The position numbers were made by a program, and so were the translations under genes. A DNA stretch of 64,000 bases from a bacterium (GTDB taxonomy: Bacteria > Cyanobacteriota > Vampirovibrionia > Gastranaerophilales > Gastranaerophilaceae). Of this stretch, positions 25,830 to 35,722 are shown one piece after another. Within the stretch, counting starts at the first letter, position 1; each line of letters begins with the position of its first letter. The notes under the pieces are model-generated. The model did no database searches. It worked only from the letters and a program-made list of their open reading frames with translations, and had not been told where the DNA came from. Location of the stretch: assembly GCA_017941035.1 (NCBI GenBank), contig JAGAXG010000003.1, positions 1 through 64,000 on the forward strand, written 5' to 3'.

Positions 25830-27182
25830 ATGGTTGATCAGCAGATAGACAAAAGCTATATAAATAATTTAAAGCAGCGTGTAAAGCAAAAACTTGAGCA
25901 GACAAGTCTTTATTCTTATAAGGGTTCAGTTTCAAAGCTTTTAGGTTTGACTGTTGAAGTTAAATTACCAGGGCTGAAAATTGGGGATTTGTGTTTTATT
26001 GAAACATATGACGGCAGACAAAAACCTGCTGAGGTTCAGGCTTTTAAGGGTGAAGTTGCACAATTGTCTTTACTTTTGGATGGCGAAGGAATAGGTCAAG
26101 GAAGTTTAGTCACTTCAACCGGAAAGCCAATTATTATACCAGTCGGAGATTTTTTGCTTGGAAGGTTGATTGACCCTATGGGTAATCCTATTGACGGAAA
26201 ACCTCTCAATACAATTAATGCGGAATGGAGACCTATTGAAGGACCTCCTCCCGGGCCTTTTGAGAGACCAATTATTACAGAACAGTTTTCAACAGGTGTT
26301 CGTGCTATTGACGGCTGTATGACAATGGGCTGCGGTCAGAGATTGGGACTTTTTGCCGGTTCAGGTGTTGGTAAAAGTACACTTTTGGGTATGATTGCAC
26401 GAAATTCTGATGCGGATGTAAACGTGGTAGCACTTATTGGAGAACGTGGAAGGGAAGTTAAAGAATTCGTCGAAGATGCACTTGGACCTGAAGGTATGGC
26501 TCGCTCAGTTTTGGTTTGTTCAACAGGTGATAAGCCTCCTTTAATACGTCAAAAATGCCTATTGGCAGCAACTGCTGTTTGCGAATATTTTAGAGATCAG
26601 GGTAAAAAGGTTTTCTTAATGACTGATACTGTAACAAGATGTGCAATGGCTGGCCGTGAAGTGGGATTGTCTTTAGGTGAACCCCCAACTATGAAAGGAT
26701 ATCCTCCATCAATATTTTCATGGCTTCAAAAAGTTCTTGAAAGAGCAGGCAATAGTGAAAAAGGTTCTATTACAGCTCTTTATACTGTACTTATGGAAGG
26801 TGATGATATCACAGACCCTATTGTTGATATCGTAAGAGGTATTGTCGACGGCCATATTTTCTTATCAAGAAAAGTCGCAGAATCAAATCATTATCCTGCG
26901 ATTGATGTTTTGGGCAGTATTTCACGTTTAATGAGTGCAATTGCTGAACCTGAACATAAAAAAGCTGCTGCAAAAATGAGGACAATTATGTCTTTGTATC
27001 GTGAAAATAAAGATTTGATTGATGTAGGTATGTATCAACCAGGTTCAAACCCAAGGCTTGATACTGCAATTGAAATGATGCCGAAAGTCAATGCTTTCTT
27101 ACAACAAAGAACTGATGAAAGTGTAACTATGGAAGGTACTATTTCCCAGCTTGTAGATATGATGAAAGATGTTGATATTTAA
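25830..27182 (+). CDS. FliI/SctN-type secretion ATPase (orphan)
   Basis: The 450-residue ATPase has the F1-like layout of flagellar and type III export ATPases: Walker A AGSGVGKS (176-183), GERGREVKEF and the conserved SLGEPPTMKGYPPS region. The PPGPFERP linker before the Walker A domain separates this family from F1 alpha/beta and Rho. In flagella it energises export with FliH and FliJ. No flagellar or injectisome gene lies nearby; neighbours are a prepilin gene and pheT. It may serve a dispersed flagellar system or a different secretion system. Confidence 0.85.
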   Translation: MVDQQIDKSYINNLKQRVKQKLEQTSLYSYKGSVSKLLGLTVEVKLPGLKIGDLCFIETYDGRQKPAEVQAFKGEVAQLSLLLDGEGIGQGSLVTSTGKPIIIPVGDFLLGRLIDPMGNPIDGKPLNTINAEWRPIEGPPPGPFERPIITEQFSTGVRAIDGCMTMGCGQRLGLFAGSGVGKSTLLGMIARNSDADVNVVALIGERGREVKEFVEDALGPEGMARSVLVCSTGDKPPLIRQKCLLAATAVCEYFRDQGKKVFLMTDTVTRCAMAGREVGLSLGEPPTMKGYPPSIFSWLQKVLERAGNSEKGSITALYTVLMEGDDITDPIVDIVRGIVDGHIFLSRKVAESNHYPAIDVLGSISRLMSAIAEPEHKKAAAKMRTIMSLYRENKDLIDVGMYQPGSNPRLDTAIEMMPKVNAFLQQRTDESVTMEGTISQLVDMMKDVDI

Positions 27183-27247
27183 GTTTACAACCAAATTCTT
27201 TTGTAATAAAATCTTTTCAGAGATTATATAATAAGAGGAAAAATATA

Positions 27248-29728
27248 ATGCAAGTATCTTTGAATTGGTTAAATGAATTGGTGGATTTATCTGATATAGA
27301 GCCTGAACAAATTGCGCATGAACTTACTATGAGCGGGCTTGAAGTTGAGGCAATAGAAGAATTAAAACCTCAATTTACTGATATAAAAACTGTTAAAATT
27401 GAAAAAATTGATGCTCATCCAAATTCTGACAGACTTCATCTCGTTACCGTTAATACGGGTTCAGGTTTGAAAACTGTCGTTTGCGGTGCGCAGAATATCG
27501 AAGAAGGTCAAATTGTCCCTTACGCAAGTGTAGGTTCAAAAGTTTTAGACCGTAAAACAGGAGAACAGTTTGAACTTACCCCTGCTGTAATTCGCGGTGT
27601 TGAATCTCAGGGGATGTTATGTTCTGCTGATGAACTAGGGGTTTCTGAAAGAAACTATCAAAAAGAGGATGGAATCCTTATTTTAAACAGAATTTTCCCA
27701 AATGTTGAAATTGGTTGTGACGTAAAAGATGTTTTGGGATTTGAAAAAGATATAATCATTGATGTTGCTCCTACTGCAAACCGTGGAGATCAAATGTCTG
27801 TTATAGGAGTCGCTCGAGAATTAAGTGCATTATTTAATAAACCTTTGAAATTTAATCCTATCGAATGTACAAAAGATTTGACAACAGATAAATTTAAAGT
27901 TGAAATCAAAGATAAAGATGTTTGTAAATATTATTCTGTTGGACTTTTGAAAGGTATTAAAATTAAATCTTCTCCTGAGTGGATGCAAAAAAGACTTGTT
28001 GCTTCTGGTATGCGTGCAATAAATAATGTTGTAGATATTACAAACTATGTAATGCTTGAATATGGATGCCCTTTACATGCTTTTGATGCTGATAAATTAG
28101 AAGGATATTTATGTGTAAGGCGTGCAAATGAAGGTGAAAAAATTGTTACTCTTGATGGAGTTGAAAGGGTACTTACGCATGAAAGCGTTTTGATTGCTAC
28201 AAAAGAGAATGGTGTCTGTTTGGCAGGCGTTTTTGGCGGCGAAAATTCCGAAATTGATGATAATACAACAAATATGGCTTTAGAAGCAGCGTACTTCCCT
28301 CCTGCTTCTAACAGAAAATCTGCGAGAAGTGTTGGTTATAGAAGCGAGGCAAGTGCAAGATTTGAACGTGGTATTGATATAGAAGCTGTAAAACCTGCGT
28401 TAATGCGCGCAATGCAATTATTAATTCAATACGCTGATGCTGAAGTTATCGGTGTTGTTGAAGATGGAGAAAATAAACTTCCTTCATTAGAAATTACTTT
28501 AAGATACCCTCAAATAAAAAGAATTTTAGGATGTGAAATACAAAAAGAAAAATGCGATAGTATATTAGAAAAATTAGGATTTAAAAAACTTGGAGGAAAC
28601 GAAGTTGCATCTAAATTTGCGGTACCTAGTTTCAGAGCTTATGATGTCACTAGAGAAATAGATTTAATTGAAGAAATTTCTCGTATTAACGGTTTTGACA
28701 AAATTTCTCCAACTTTACCTTCAAAATCTGAACTGCCTGAAATCACTATAGAAGAAAAAGTTTTGTCAAAAGTTCATGAAATTATGCTTTCATCCGGGCT
28801 GACAGAAATTCAGACAAGTTCTTTAATTGGAAAATCTTTGCTTGATAAATTTAAAATTGGTTATGACGAAGAAAATGCCGTAAGGGTTCAAAACCCTGCA
28901 AGTGAAGAATATTCTATGCTTCGCCAGACTTTGGCTGCAAGTGTTTTAAATTGCATGAAGAATAATTTTGACAACGGGCAAAAGACATTCTGGGCATACG
29001 AAATTGGTAAAACCTATAACAAAATTAGCGAAGCCGACGAGAAAAATACCGGTGTAAAGGAAACAAGAGTTTTAGAAGGCATTTTAACAGGTGAGGTGCA
29101 AAATTCAAAATGGGAAGTTAAAACTTCAACAGACTTTTTCTATGTAAAAGGTCTTATTGAAAACTTGCTAAATGAGCTTGAAATAATGCGTAGAATTAAA
29201 TTTGTTCCAATTGAACAAACTGAGCTTGCTAAAACTCATACTGTTATGCATCCATATAGAACAGGGGTTATATTACTTTTGGGTAAAAAACCTCAGCCTA
29301 TCGGTTATTTTGGCCAAATTCATCCAAATTTAGAAGATAAATTAAAACTAAATCAACGTGCATTTTTATTTAAACTTGATTTAAATGAAATTATTTCTGC
29401 TATAAAAGAAACAATACCAAAATTTAAACATATACCTCAATATCCAGAGGTTCGCAGAGATATAGCATTTATTATTAACAATGATGTATCTTGTGATGAT
29501 ATTCAAAAAGTAATAAAAAGTTCTGTAAAACAAAATATCTTTAAAGGTTCTGAAATTTTTGATGTATATCAAGGAGAACACGTTGAAGATGGATTTAAAT
29601 CTGTTGCTTTTAGAATAAAAATGCAGGATGAAAATGCAACTTTGACTGATGAAATTATTGAGCAGCAAATGACTTCTGTTCGTGAGAAATTACAAAAAGC
29701 TTATGCACAAATAAGTTTTAGAGAATAG
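27248..29728 (+). CDS. pheT: phenylalanyl-tRNA synthetase beta subunit
   Basis: The 826-residue protein has the N-terminal fold and tRNA-binding OB domain (VKIEKIDAHPNSDRLHLV), the B3/B4 editing domain, B5, the catalytic-like core (YRSEASARFERGID) and a C-terminal FDX-ACB anticodon domain (YPEVRRDIAF). It pairs with PheS to charge tRNA-Phe. In this window pheS is 25 kb away, unlike the usual pheST operon but as in cyanobacteria. AGAGGAAAAAT precedes the ATG. Confidence 0.97.
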   Translation: MQVSLNWLNELVDLSDIEPEQIAHELTMSGLEVEAIEELKPQFTDIKTVKIEKIDAHPNSDRLHLVTVNTGSGLKTVVCGAQNIEEGQIVPYASVGSKVLDRKTGEQFELTPAVIRGVESQGMLCSADELGVSERNYQKEDGILILNRIFPNVEIGCDVKDVLGFEKDIIIDVAPTANRGDQMSVIGVARELSALFNKPLKFNPIECTKDLTTDKFKVEIKDKDVCKYYSVGLLKGIKIKSSPEWMQKRLVASGMRAINNVVDITNYVMLEYGCPLHAFDADKLEGYLCVRRANEGEKIVTLDGVERVLTHESVLIATKENGVCLAGVFGGENSEIDDNTTNMALEAAYFPPASNRKSARSVGYRSEASARFERGIDIEAVKPALMRAMQLLIQYADAEVIGVVEDGENKLPSLEITLRYPQIKRILGCEIQKEKCDSILEKLGFKKLGGNEVASKFAVPSFRAYDVTREIDLIEEISRINGFDKISPTLPSKSELPEITIEEKVLSKVHEIMLSSGLTEIQTSSLIGKSLLDKFKIGYDEENAVRVQNPASEEYSMLRQTLAASVLNCMKNNFDNGQKTFWAYEIGKTYNKISEADEKNTGVKETRVLEGILTGEVQNSKWEVKTSTDFFYVKGLIENLLNELEIMRRIKFVPIEQTELAKTHTVMHPYRTGVILLLGKKPQPIGYFGQIHPNLEDKLKLNQRAFLFKLDLNEIISAIKETIPKFKHIPQYPEVRRDIAFIINNDVSCDDIQKVIKSSVKQNIFKGSEIFDVYQGEHVEDGFKSVAFRIKMQDENATLTDEIIEQQMTSVREKLQKAYAQISFRE

Positions 29729-29733
29729 CATTT

Positions 29734-32001
29734 TCATTTTTTAACAGGTATGGTAGGTCTTGTAAGAGAAAGAACTATTTCATTAGGAACATAGAAATCT
29801 ATCATGCCAAAGTTTGCATTGATAAATAAAAATTCTAAAGTTTCCCCTTCTTGAATATCAATTGCATCAAAAGGAATTTTTAAATCAAGTACTTCATCGT
29901 ATGCGGTTTCAATTACTTTGTGATTTTCCATAACCCACATATCTCCAGGTATTGCCTTAATAAGACGCATGAATCTTAATTCATCATCTCTTATTGAAAC
30001 TTGTATTTCGTTATGAAATTTTTCCATTGCAATAGGAGAAACATTTTGCGATTTATTTATTAACCTTATCGGAGAAAGAGCTTGTTTTCTCCCTGCTTTT
30101 CTCATGTATATATACATTTGATACGTGTGCTTTAAAGTAGTTTGACTTGTTTTAATATATTTATTCAAGTGAAATTTGAGATAAAAATTGTCCTTATCAT
30201 TTCCGAAACGTATTTTCTCAAACAATTTAGATTCTTTTAAAACAGGACCGTCAGGAATATCAATACATCCACTGTTATTCCAATCATTTTCTTTATTTAT
30301 AATATCTTTCCCGTCAATTTTTGGAGAAATAAGTGCCCTAGGATAATTTGACGGCTGTGAAGGAGATAAATTTGTCAAAGGTTCATCCAAAAAATCAGGG
30401 TATTCAAGATCAAAATATTTGTATATATTTTTTAAATGTGTTCTGTACAAAAAATCAAAAATGTTGTCTCTACCTGAGTAATTCGGTTCTCCATACCACC
30501 AAAACCAATCACTTCCTTCACAAATAAAAAGTTCTTTTCTCGCTTTTTCTATATGCGGATTTAAAGGTTCTCGCTTTACAAAATCTGAGAAATCCTGTCT
30601 GGCACGTTTCAAATATGTCCATGCTAAATCTTTTACAGGCTCATTAATCCATAATTTTAAATTACGGTTAAAATTTGCTCCTGAAGCTATTCGTTTTAGT
30701 TCTTTGTGTTCTTTTGTTTTTTCTATGTAATTGCTAATTAATACTGTTTCAAGAGTTTTATCTTCTGTTATTAAGGTATAAAGAGCTTTAAGAAATGTAT
30801 TACCATCTTCCAAGTAGTTTTCCCAGCAATTTTCTCCATCCATAGCAATTGTTAAAATATGATCTTTGTCAGGAGATGATAAAATTTTACTTTGTATAAC
30901 TTTTATTCTGTCATAAAGATCATTTGCTGTTGCAATAGGATTATGGTGTGAGTATTCAAAACTTATTAAACTGTGAATTGTTGAATCCCGAAATATCATT
31001 TTTATATCAGAATTTTTCGTTTTATAATTATAAGTTTTCAAAAGATGATAAGGATCTTGAAGGTAACCTTTAAAATCATGAATAAATTCAAAATTTATTG
31101 AATTTGCTAAAATCCCTTCATCAGAAATTGTCCATTTAATTCCTAAATCACTTAGCATTTCAAGAGTTTTTTCGCTTACACAGTATTCAGAAGGCCAAAT
31201 ACCTTTTGGTCGTACTCCAAATATTTCTTCTACTCTATCAAGAGCCATTTTTGTTTGAATTTTTGCATCTAAATCTGTTTTTAATGATGCAATTTCATCA
31301 TCTAAAGGTGCATTTTTTCTTATGCCTTTGTAATCAAGTAATATTGGTAAAATAGGATGATAGTATGCACTTGTTGTTATTTCAATTTTACCTTTTTTGA
31401 TTAATTTTTTTACGGAAGGAATAATTTTTGAAATTATTTCACGATGAATTTTTATTATTTCAATTCTATCTTGGAGAGTATAATTCTTACCTTTTTTTAC
31501 AAGTTTTTTCAATTCTCTGTTTGAAGTTTTAAATGAAGGATCAATCCATGCAAGGTTGAAAAGCGCCATTATATCAGAATATTCTTGGTCTGAAAATATA
31601 TTAGTGTCGCTTGTCCCATTTGCCAAAATTACTTTGTAAAGCCTATGATATTCTTCATTTGTGAGAATCATAGTTTGATAATTTGAATCAAAAAAATTAT
31701 TTAAAATAAAGATTTTATCTTCATGTGTAAGATTTTCAACAGATGTTGTTGTAAGTTTAGAATGAATATCGTGTGCTCCGTTTTCGTAATCAATGAGCGC
31801 ATCTAAAAGTACAGGTACAAAATCAAAATTCAATTTCAAATTGTCAAATTTTTCGACCCATAAAACCATGTCAAGATAATCTTTAACGGCATGAAGTCTA
31901 ACCCAAGGCATTAAATAATCTCCGTCAGGTGTAAGTTGATACACGGGCTGATGCATATGATAATAAAATGCTATTGATAGCTTTTTGGTTTGACTCATCA
32001 T
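29734..32001 (-). CDS. GH57 family alpha-glucan-acting enzyme
   Basis: The 755-residue protein begins with the GH57 signature YYHMHQPVYQ. It contains a GIWPSEYCVSE segment matching the region holding the catalytic nucleophile Glu, and LTIAMDGENCWENY corresponding to the acid/base Asp region. The catalytic part spans roughly 1-460; the C-terminal 200 residues resemble the beta-sandwich seen in glucodextranase/amylase proteins. No signal peptide is present, so it likely acts on cytoplasmic glycogen-like glucan. Specificity cannot be read. It is convergent with pheT, 5 bases apart. Confidence 0.88.
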   Translation of the reverse strand: MMSQTKKLSIAFYYHMHQPVYQLTPDGDYLMPWVRLHAVKDYLDMVLWVEKFDNLKLNFDFVPVLLDALIDYENGAHDIHSKLTTTSVENLTHEDKIFILNNFFDSNYQTMILTNEEYHRLYKVILANGTSDTNIFSDQEYSDIMALFNLAWIDPSFKTSNRELKKLVKKGKNYTLQDRIEIIKIHREIISKIIPSVKKLIKKGKIEITTSAYYHPILPILLDYKGIRKNAPLDDEIASLKTDLDAKIQTKMALDRVEEIFGVRPKGIWPSEYCVSEKTLEMLSDLGIKWTISDEGILANSINFEFIHDFKGYLQDPYHLLKTYNYKTKNSDIKMIFRDSTIHSLISFEYSHHNPIATANDLYDRIKVIQSKILSSPDKDHILTIAMDGENCWENYLEDGNTFLKALYTLITEDKTLETVLISNYIEKTKEHKELKRIASGANFNRNLKLWINEPVKDLAWTYLKRARQDFSDFVKREPLNPHIEKARKELFICEGSDWFWWYGEPNYSGRDNIFDFLYRTHLKNIYKYFDLEYPDFLDEPLTNLSPSQPSNYPRALISPKIDGKDIINKENDWNNSGCIDIPDGPVLKESKLFEKIRFGNDKDNFYLKFHLNKYIKTSQTTLKHTYQMYIYMRKAGRKQALSPIRLINKSQNVSPIAMEKFHNEIQVSIRDDELRFMRLIKAIPGDMWVMENHKVIETAYDEVLDLKIPFDAIDIQEGETLEFLFINANFGMIDFYVPNEIVLSLTRPTIPVKK

Positions 32002-32160
32002 ACTAAAAACTTAACTCACTTTGCTTATATACTAGCATAAAATAGCTGAAATAGTAAAGATATTTTAACGATTTTCTGCATGTTTTTTATGTTTTTGCTA
32101 TACTTTTAGTAGTGAAAGCAGGTTGGTTTACCTATTAAAAGCTGAAAGGATAAATAGTAG

Positions 32161-33711
32161 ATGAAAAGAATTATAATTTCGTTAATGACATTTTTATTAT
32201 CCGCTTTGCAAGGCGCAAATGCTATGAGCGTTGATGCATTTATGGATAAGCATATCGCACCGATTTCTGATGCTGTTGCGAAATTTATATTTTTTCCTGT
32301 AAATATTTTTGGTAATCAGGTTCCTATAATTATATTTTGGATTTTATTTGCAGGTATTTTCTTTACATTTTATTTCAGAGGTATTGCAGTATGGGGATTC
32401 AAGCATGCTGTTGATTTAATTGCGAAACCTTCTAAAACAGGTGAAGGTGGAGATGGTGAAGTTTCTTCATTTCAGGCTCTTGCAACTGCCCTTTCCGGAA
32501 CTATTGGTATAGGCAGTATAGCCGGTGTTGCAATTTCAATTTCTATTGGTGGTCCGGGGGCGGCTTTTTGGATATTTTTCGGAGCAATTTTAGGAATGTC
32601 TATAAAATTTGTAGAAGCAACTTTAGCTGTAAAATATAGAAGATTTAATCTTGACGGTTCAATTTCCGGTGGTCCAATGCATTATATAGCTCATGGCCTT
32701 ACTCGAAAAAATATGCGTTGGTTAGGGCAACCATTATCTGTAATTTTTGCTATTCTTTGTATCGGTGGAGGTATTACAGGCGGGAATATGATACAAATTA
32801 ATCAAACCGCACACCAAATTATATTTATAACAGGTGGGGAACATAGTATTTTCCACGGTTTTACATGGGTAATTGGCTTAATTGCAGCGATTTTGATCGG
32901 TTTGGTCGTTGTTGGAGGTATCAAAAGTATTGCAAAGGTTACGACTATTCTTACTCCTTCAATGTGTTTAATGTATATAATTTCAGGATTAATAGTTATT
33001 TGTGCGAACATTCCTCAAATCCCACACGCAATATCATTAATTGTAAGTGAAGCTTTTCATCCTACTGCAGTTGCAGGGGGATTTTTTGGGGTAATAATTA
33101 TAGGCTTAAGACGTTCGGTTCAGTCTAATGAAGCAGGAACTGGCGCTGCTGCTATCGTTTATGCGACAGCGCAGACAAAAGAACCGGTTTCGCAAGGCTT
33201 TGTTGCTTTATTAGAAACATTTTTAACCGGTGTTCTTTGTTTATTTACATCCTGCGCAATAGTATTTTCCGGAGTGTTGGATAAAACTACAATAGGTAAA
33301 ATTTCAGGAATTGAGCTGGCGTCTAATGCTTTTCAGACGGTTATTCCGTTTTTCCCTATTATTCTTTCAATAATTGCTGTATTATTTGCGATGTCAACGT
33401 TGATTTCTTGGGCATATTACGGTCAAAAAGCTTGGACATTTCTTTTAGGTGAAGGTAAAAAACGAGTTTTAACTTTTAATATAATTTATTGTGTATTTAT
33501 TATTATCGGCTCTTGTATGAATGTTCAATCAATTATAGATATTACAGATGCAATGATGATAGCAATGTGTGTTCCAAATATTATTGTTCTTTATATTCTT
33601 TGCGGAGATGTTAAAAAAGAACTCAAAAATTATTGCCGCGAGAAAAATTTAGGGAAACTTATTTATCGCAAATGGTTTAAAGAACAACCTATTATAGCGG
33701 AGAATAACTAA
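32161..33711 (+). CDS. alanine or glycine:sodium symporter (AGCS family)
   Basis: A 516-residue transporter with about eleven helices and the AGCS signatures SGTIGIGSIAGVA, GGPGAAFWIF and SNEAGTGAAAIVYA. It imports small neutral amino acids with sodium. The N-terminus (MKRIIISLMTFLLSALQGANA) looks like a signal peptide, which is unusual but known for this family. The stop codon overlaps the start of the ACT gene by one base (TAATG). A strong GAAAGGA ribosome binding site is present. Confidence 0.93.
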   Translation: MKRIIISLMTFLLSALQGANAMSVDAFMDKHIAPISDAVAKFIFFPVNIFGNQVPIIIFWILFAGIFFTFYFRGIAVWGFKHAVDLIAKPSKTGEGGDGEVSSFQALATALSGTIGIGSIAGVAISISIGGPGAAFWIFFGAILGMSIKFVEATLAVKYRRFNLDGSISGGPMHYIAHGLTRKNMRWLGQPLSVIFAILCIGGGITGGNMIQINQTAHQIIFITGGEHSIFHGFTWVIGLIAAILIGLVVVGGIKSIAKVTTILTPSMCLMYIISGLIVICANIPQIPHAISLIVSEAFHPTAVAGGFFGVIIIGLRRSVQSNEAGTGAAAIVYATAQTKEPVSQGFVALLETFLTGVLCLFTSCAIVFSGVLDKTTIGKISGIELASNAFQTVIPFFPIILSIIAVLFAMSTLISWAYYGQKAWTFLLGEGKKRVLTFNIIYCVFIIIGSCMNVQSIIDITDAMMIAMCVPNIIVLYILCGDVKKELKNYCREKNLGKLIYRKWFKEQPIIAENN

Positions 33712-33986
33712 TGTCAAATAAAATATTTGTTACAGTTTCAGGTATTGATAAAGTTGGAATAGTCGCAAAAGTTACGACTGCTTTGGCACAATACGAAGTT
33801 AATATTGAAGATATTAAACAGACTTTAATGCAGGGACATTTTGTAATGTTTATGCTTTGTGACATAGAAAAATCTACTTATTCTTTTAAAGAAATAAAAG
33901 ACTCAATAATTAAAATTGGTGCCGAAATGGGCATGGAAGTCTGGGTTCAGAAAAAAGAAATTTTTGATAATATGCATAAAATTTAG
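33711..33986 (+). CDS. ACT domain protein (UPF0237-like)
   Basis: The 91-residue single ACT domain has the beta-alpha-beta start KIFVTVSGIDKVGIVAKVTTAL followed by NIEDIKQTLMQGHFVMFML, like the UPF0237/GcvR-type regulators. ACT domains bind amino acids. Coupling to an alanine/glycine symporter by a one-base overlap makes amino-acid sensing linked to uptake a sensible inference. Confidence 0.85.
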   Translation: MSNKIFVTVSGIDKVGIVAKVTTALAQYEVNIEDIKQTLMQGHFVMFMLCDIEKSTYSFKEIKDSIIKIGAEMGMEVWVQKKEIFDNMHKI

Positions 33987-34029
33987 TAAATTTATTGTGT
34001 TTGTATTAAAAATTTTTATTTAAAATGGT

Positions 34030-34165
34030 GGGCAAGACAAGGTTTGTCTTGGCTTCGCTTCTTGAGCCTTATATGTTTTCCTGCTTTGAGCGCCTATATA
34101 TAAGGCTTAAATTACCTCTCGCAAAACAATTTACTGGATTGTTTTGCTCGGCAGAGTGTACTTTG
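34030..34165. repeat. cluster of three perfect inverted repeats
   Basis: Between the ACT gene and tRNA-Val: CAAGACAA..TTGTCTTG around 34032-34051, AGCCTTATAT..ATATAAGGCT around 34065-34108 (10-bp arms), and GCAAAACAAT..ATTGTTTTGC around 34121-34147 (10-bp arms). No credible reading frame covers them. They may be a composite intergenic element or structured RNA. Confidence 0.5.
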
Positions 34166-34213
34166 CTCGCTCGCGCCGAACTTGAAATAACAAATTTTCT
34201 TCAAAATATCACC

Positions 34214-34240
34214 AATAAAAAAAGAGCCTTTTGGCTCTTT
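34214..34240 (-). terminator. terminator downstream of tRNA-Val
   Basis: On the minus strand AAAGAGCC-AAAA-GGCTCTTT forms an 8-bp stem followed by a run of T, seven bases after the tRNA 3' end. Confidence 0.8.
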
Positions 34241-34247
34241 GTTTTAT

Positions 34248-34323
34248 TGGTGGGCGATACAAGGCTCGAACTTGTGACCCCTTGAATGTCGTTCAAGTGC
34301 GCTACCAACTGCGCCAAACGCCC
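34248..34323 (-). tRNA. tRNA-Val (GAC), atypical
   Basis: The fold is complete: acceptor GGGCGTT/ATCGCCC, D-arm GCGC-AGTTGGTA-GCGC, anticodon stem CTTGA/TCAAG, five-base variable loop, T-arm ACAAG-TTCGAGC-CTTGT, discriminator A and encoded CCA. The loop ACGACAT puts GAC at the anticodon. Two oddities: position 33 is C instead of the near-universal U, and acceptor pair 6-67 is a U-U mismatch. It could be a functional variant or a decaying copy. It follows rplA on the same strand. Confidence 0.8.
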
Positions 34324-34324
34324 A

Positions 34325-34357
34325 AAATAAACGACAGTACATAACTGCCGTTTATTT
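34325..34357 (-). terminator. hairpin after rplA
   Basis: AAATAAACGRCAG-type arms form a 13-bp stem (one G-U pair) between the rplA stop and the tRNA-Val 5' end. T-rich sequence lies on both sides, so it may act in either direction. Confidence 0.6.
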
Positions 34358-34366
34358 TTTTTAAAT

Positions 34367-35089
34367 TTAAACCAATTCTTTTACTTCAGCTGCAAAAGTC
34401 TTTGGATCTAATTTGATTCCAGGACCCATTGTAGTTGATAAATAAACTGATTTAACGAATGTTCCTTTTGCTGAAGACGGTTTTGATTTTAAAACTGCAT
34501 CTGCCAAAGTTGCATAGTTTTTAATCAAATCTTCTTCGCTAAATTGAATTTTACCTATTGGGCAGTGAATCATACCCTGTTTGTCAGCCCTGTATTCAAC
34601 TTTACCTGCTTTAGCATCTTTAACTGCTTTTGCAATATCCATTGTTACAGTTCCTGTTTTAGGGTTTGGCATTAAACCTTTAGGCCCTAATACACGACCT
34701 AATTTACCTAACATACCCATACAATCAGGTGTTGCAATCAATGTATCAAATTCAAACCAACCGTCTGAAATTTTATCAATAATTTCTTCTGCTCCAGCAA
34801 AATCAGCGCCTGCTTCAGTAGCTTCAGATGCTTTTGCACCTTTTGCAATAACACAAACTCTGACTGTCTTACCCAAACCAGCCGGTAAAACTACTGTAGA
34901 ACGAATTTGTTGGTCAGCTTGACGAACATCAATACCTAATCTCATATGGCATTCTACTGTTTCGTTAAATTTTGAAACTTCTTTTGAAATTTCTTGCAAT
35001 TTTTTTATTGCATCAACAGCTGTTGCAGGTTGATTAAAACCTTCCATTAACTGTTGAGTCTTTTGTTGTTTTTTTGTTAATTTTGACAT
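34367..35089 (-). CDS. rplA: 50S ribosomal protein L1
   Basis: The 240-residue protein has the L1 motifs [30 protein letters not shown] and the signature [19 protein letters not shown]1 binds 23S rRNA at the L1 stalk and, in many bacteria, its own mRNA leader. It follows rplK by about 140 bases. The usual next genes rplJ and rplL are not downstream; a hairpin and tRNA-Val are there instead. Confidence 0.98.
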   Translation of the reverse strand: MSKLTKKQQKTQQLMEGFNQPATAVDAIKKLQEISKEVSKFNETVECHMRLGIDVRQADQQIRSTVVLPAGLGKTVRVCVIAKGAKASEATEAGADFAGAEEIIDKISDGWFEFDTLIATPDCMGMLGKLGRVLGPKGLMPNPKTGTVTMDIAKAVKDAKAGKVEYRADKQGMIHCPIGKIQFSEEDLIKNYATLADAVLKSKPSSAKGTFVKSVYLSTTMGPGIKLDPKTFAAEVKELV

Positions 35090-35231
35090 TTTAAATTTTT
35101 CCTTTCGTGGTATTAACGGATGGCTTTTTAAAGCTGTTAAGTCAACAAATCATCAAAGTTTATAATTTTTTTGAATATTAAATGCCTTATTGCCTTAATG
35201 CCTTAAAAAGACATTATCCTTCCATCTTGTA

Positions 35232-35660
35232 CTAATCTTCTTTAACGGTAACACCCATTGCTCTGCATGAACCTGCTATCATTTTTACTGCAGCATCCAT
35301 TGTAGTCGCATTAAGGTCATCCATTTTTGTTTTTGCAATTTCTTCCAACTGTGCTCTTGTAATTTCACCAACTTTGTCTTTGTTAGGAACTGAAGAACCT
35401 TTTGGAATATTTAATGCTTTTTTAATCAAAACAGGAGCCGGAGGTGATTTAATCACAAATGTGAAGCTTCTATCTTCATAAACATCAATGATAACAGGAA
35501 TAATATAACCTGCTTTGTCTTGGGTTTTAGCATTGAACTGTTTACAAAAATCCATAATGTTAACACCGTGCTGACCTAATGCCGGACCGACAGGAGGTGA
35601 CGGATTTGCTTTCCCTGCTTCAATCTGAAGCTTGATTTTTCCTACTACTTTTTTTGCCAT
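35232..35660 (-). CDS. rplK: 50S ribosomal protein L11
   Basis: The 142 residues include the N-terminal methylation/thiostrepton-region motif [21 protein letters not shown] and the C-terminal rRNA-binding domain with [17 protein letters not shown]. Length and motifs are standard. It follows nusG by 62 bases; a GGAG ribosome binding site is present. Confidence 0.98.
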   Translation of the reverse strand: MAKKVVGKIKLQIEAGKANPSPPVGPALGQHGVNIMDFCKQFNAKTQDKAGYIIPVIIDVYEDRSFTFVIKSPPAPVLIKKALNIPKGSSVPNKDKVGEITRAQLEEIAKTKMDDLNATTMDAAVKMIAGSCRAMGVTVKED

Positions 35661-35722
35661 TTTTTTTCTCCTTTTGTGGTAATAGCGAGTTTTTAAACCT
35701 CTTCCACAGTTATTTGTACTAA

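Noticed and set aside
32101-32160. Glycine or other riboswitch upstream of the alanine/glycine symporter
   Set aside because: Only about 60 bases with no aptamer core motifs; just a ribosome binding site.
34025-34285. 86-residue plus-strand ORF ending GDTRLELVTP
   Set aside because: It reads through hairpins and antisense tRNA-Val; that ending is a well-known artefact of antisense tRNA translation.
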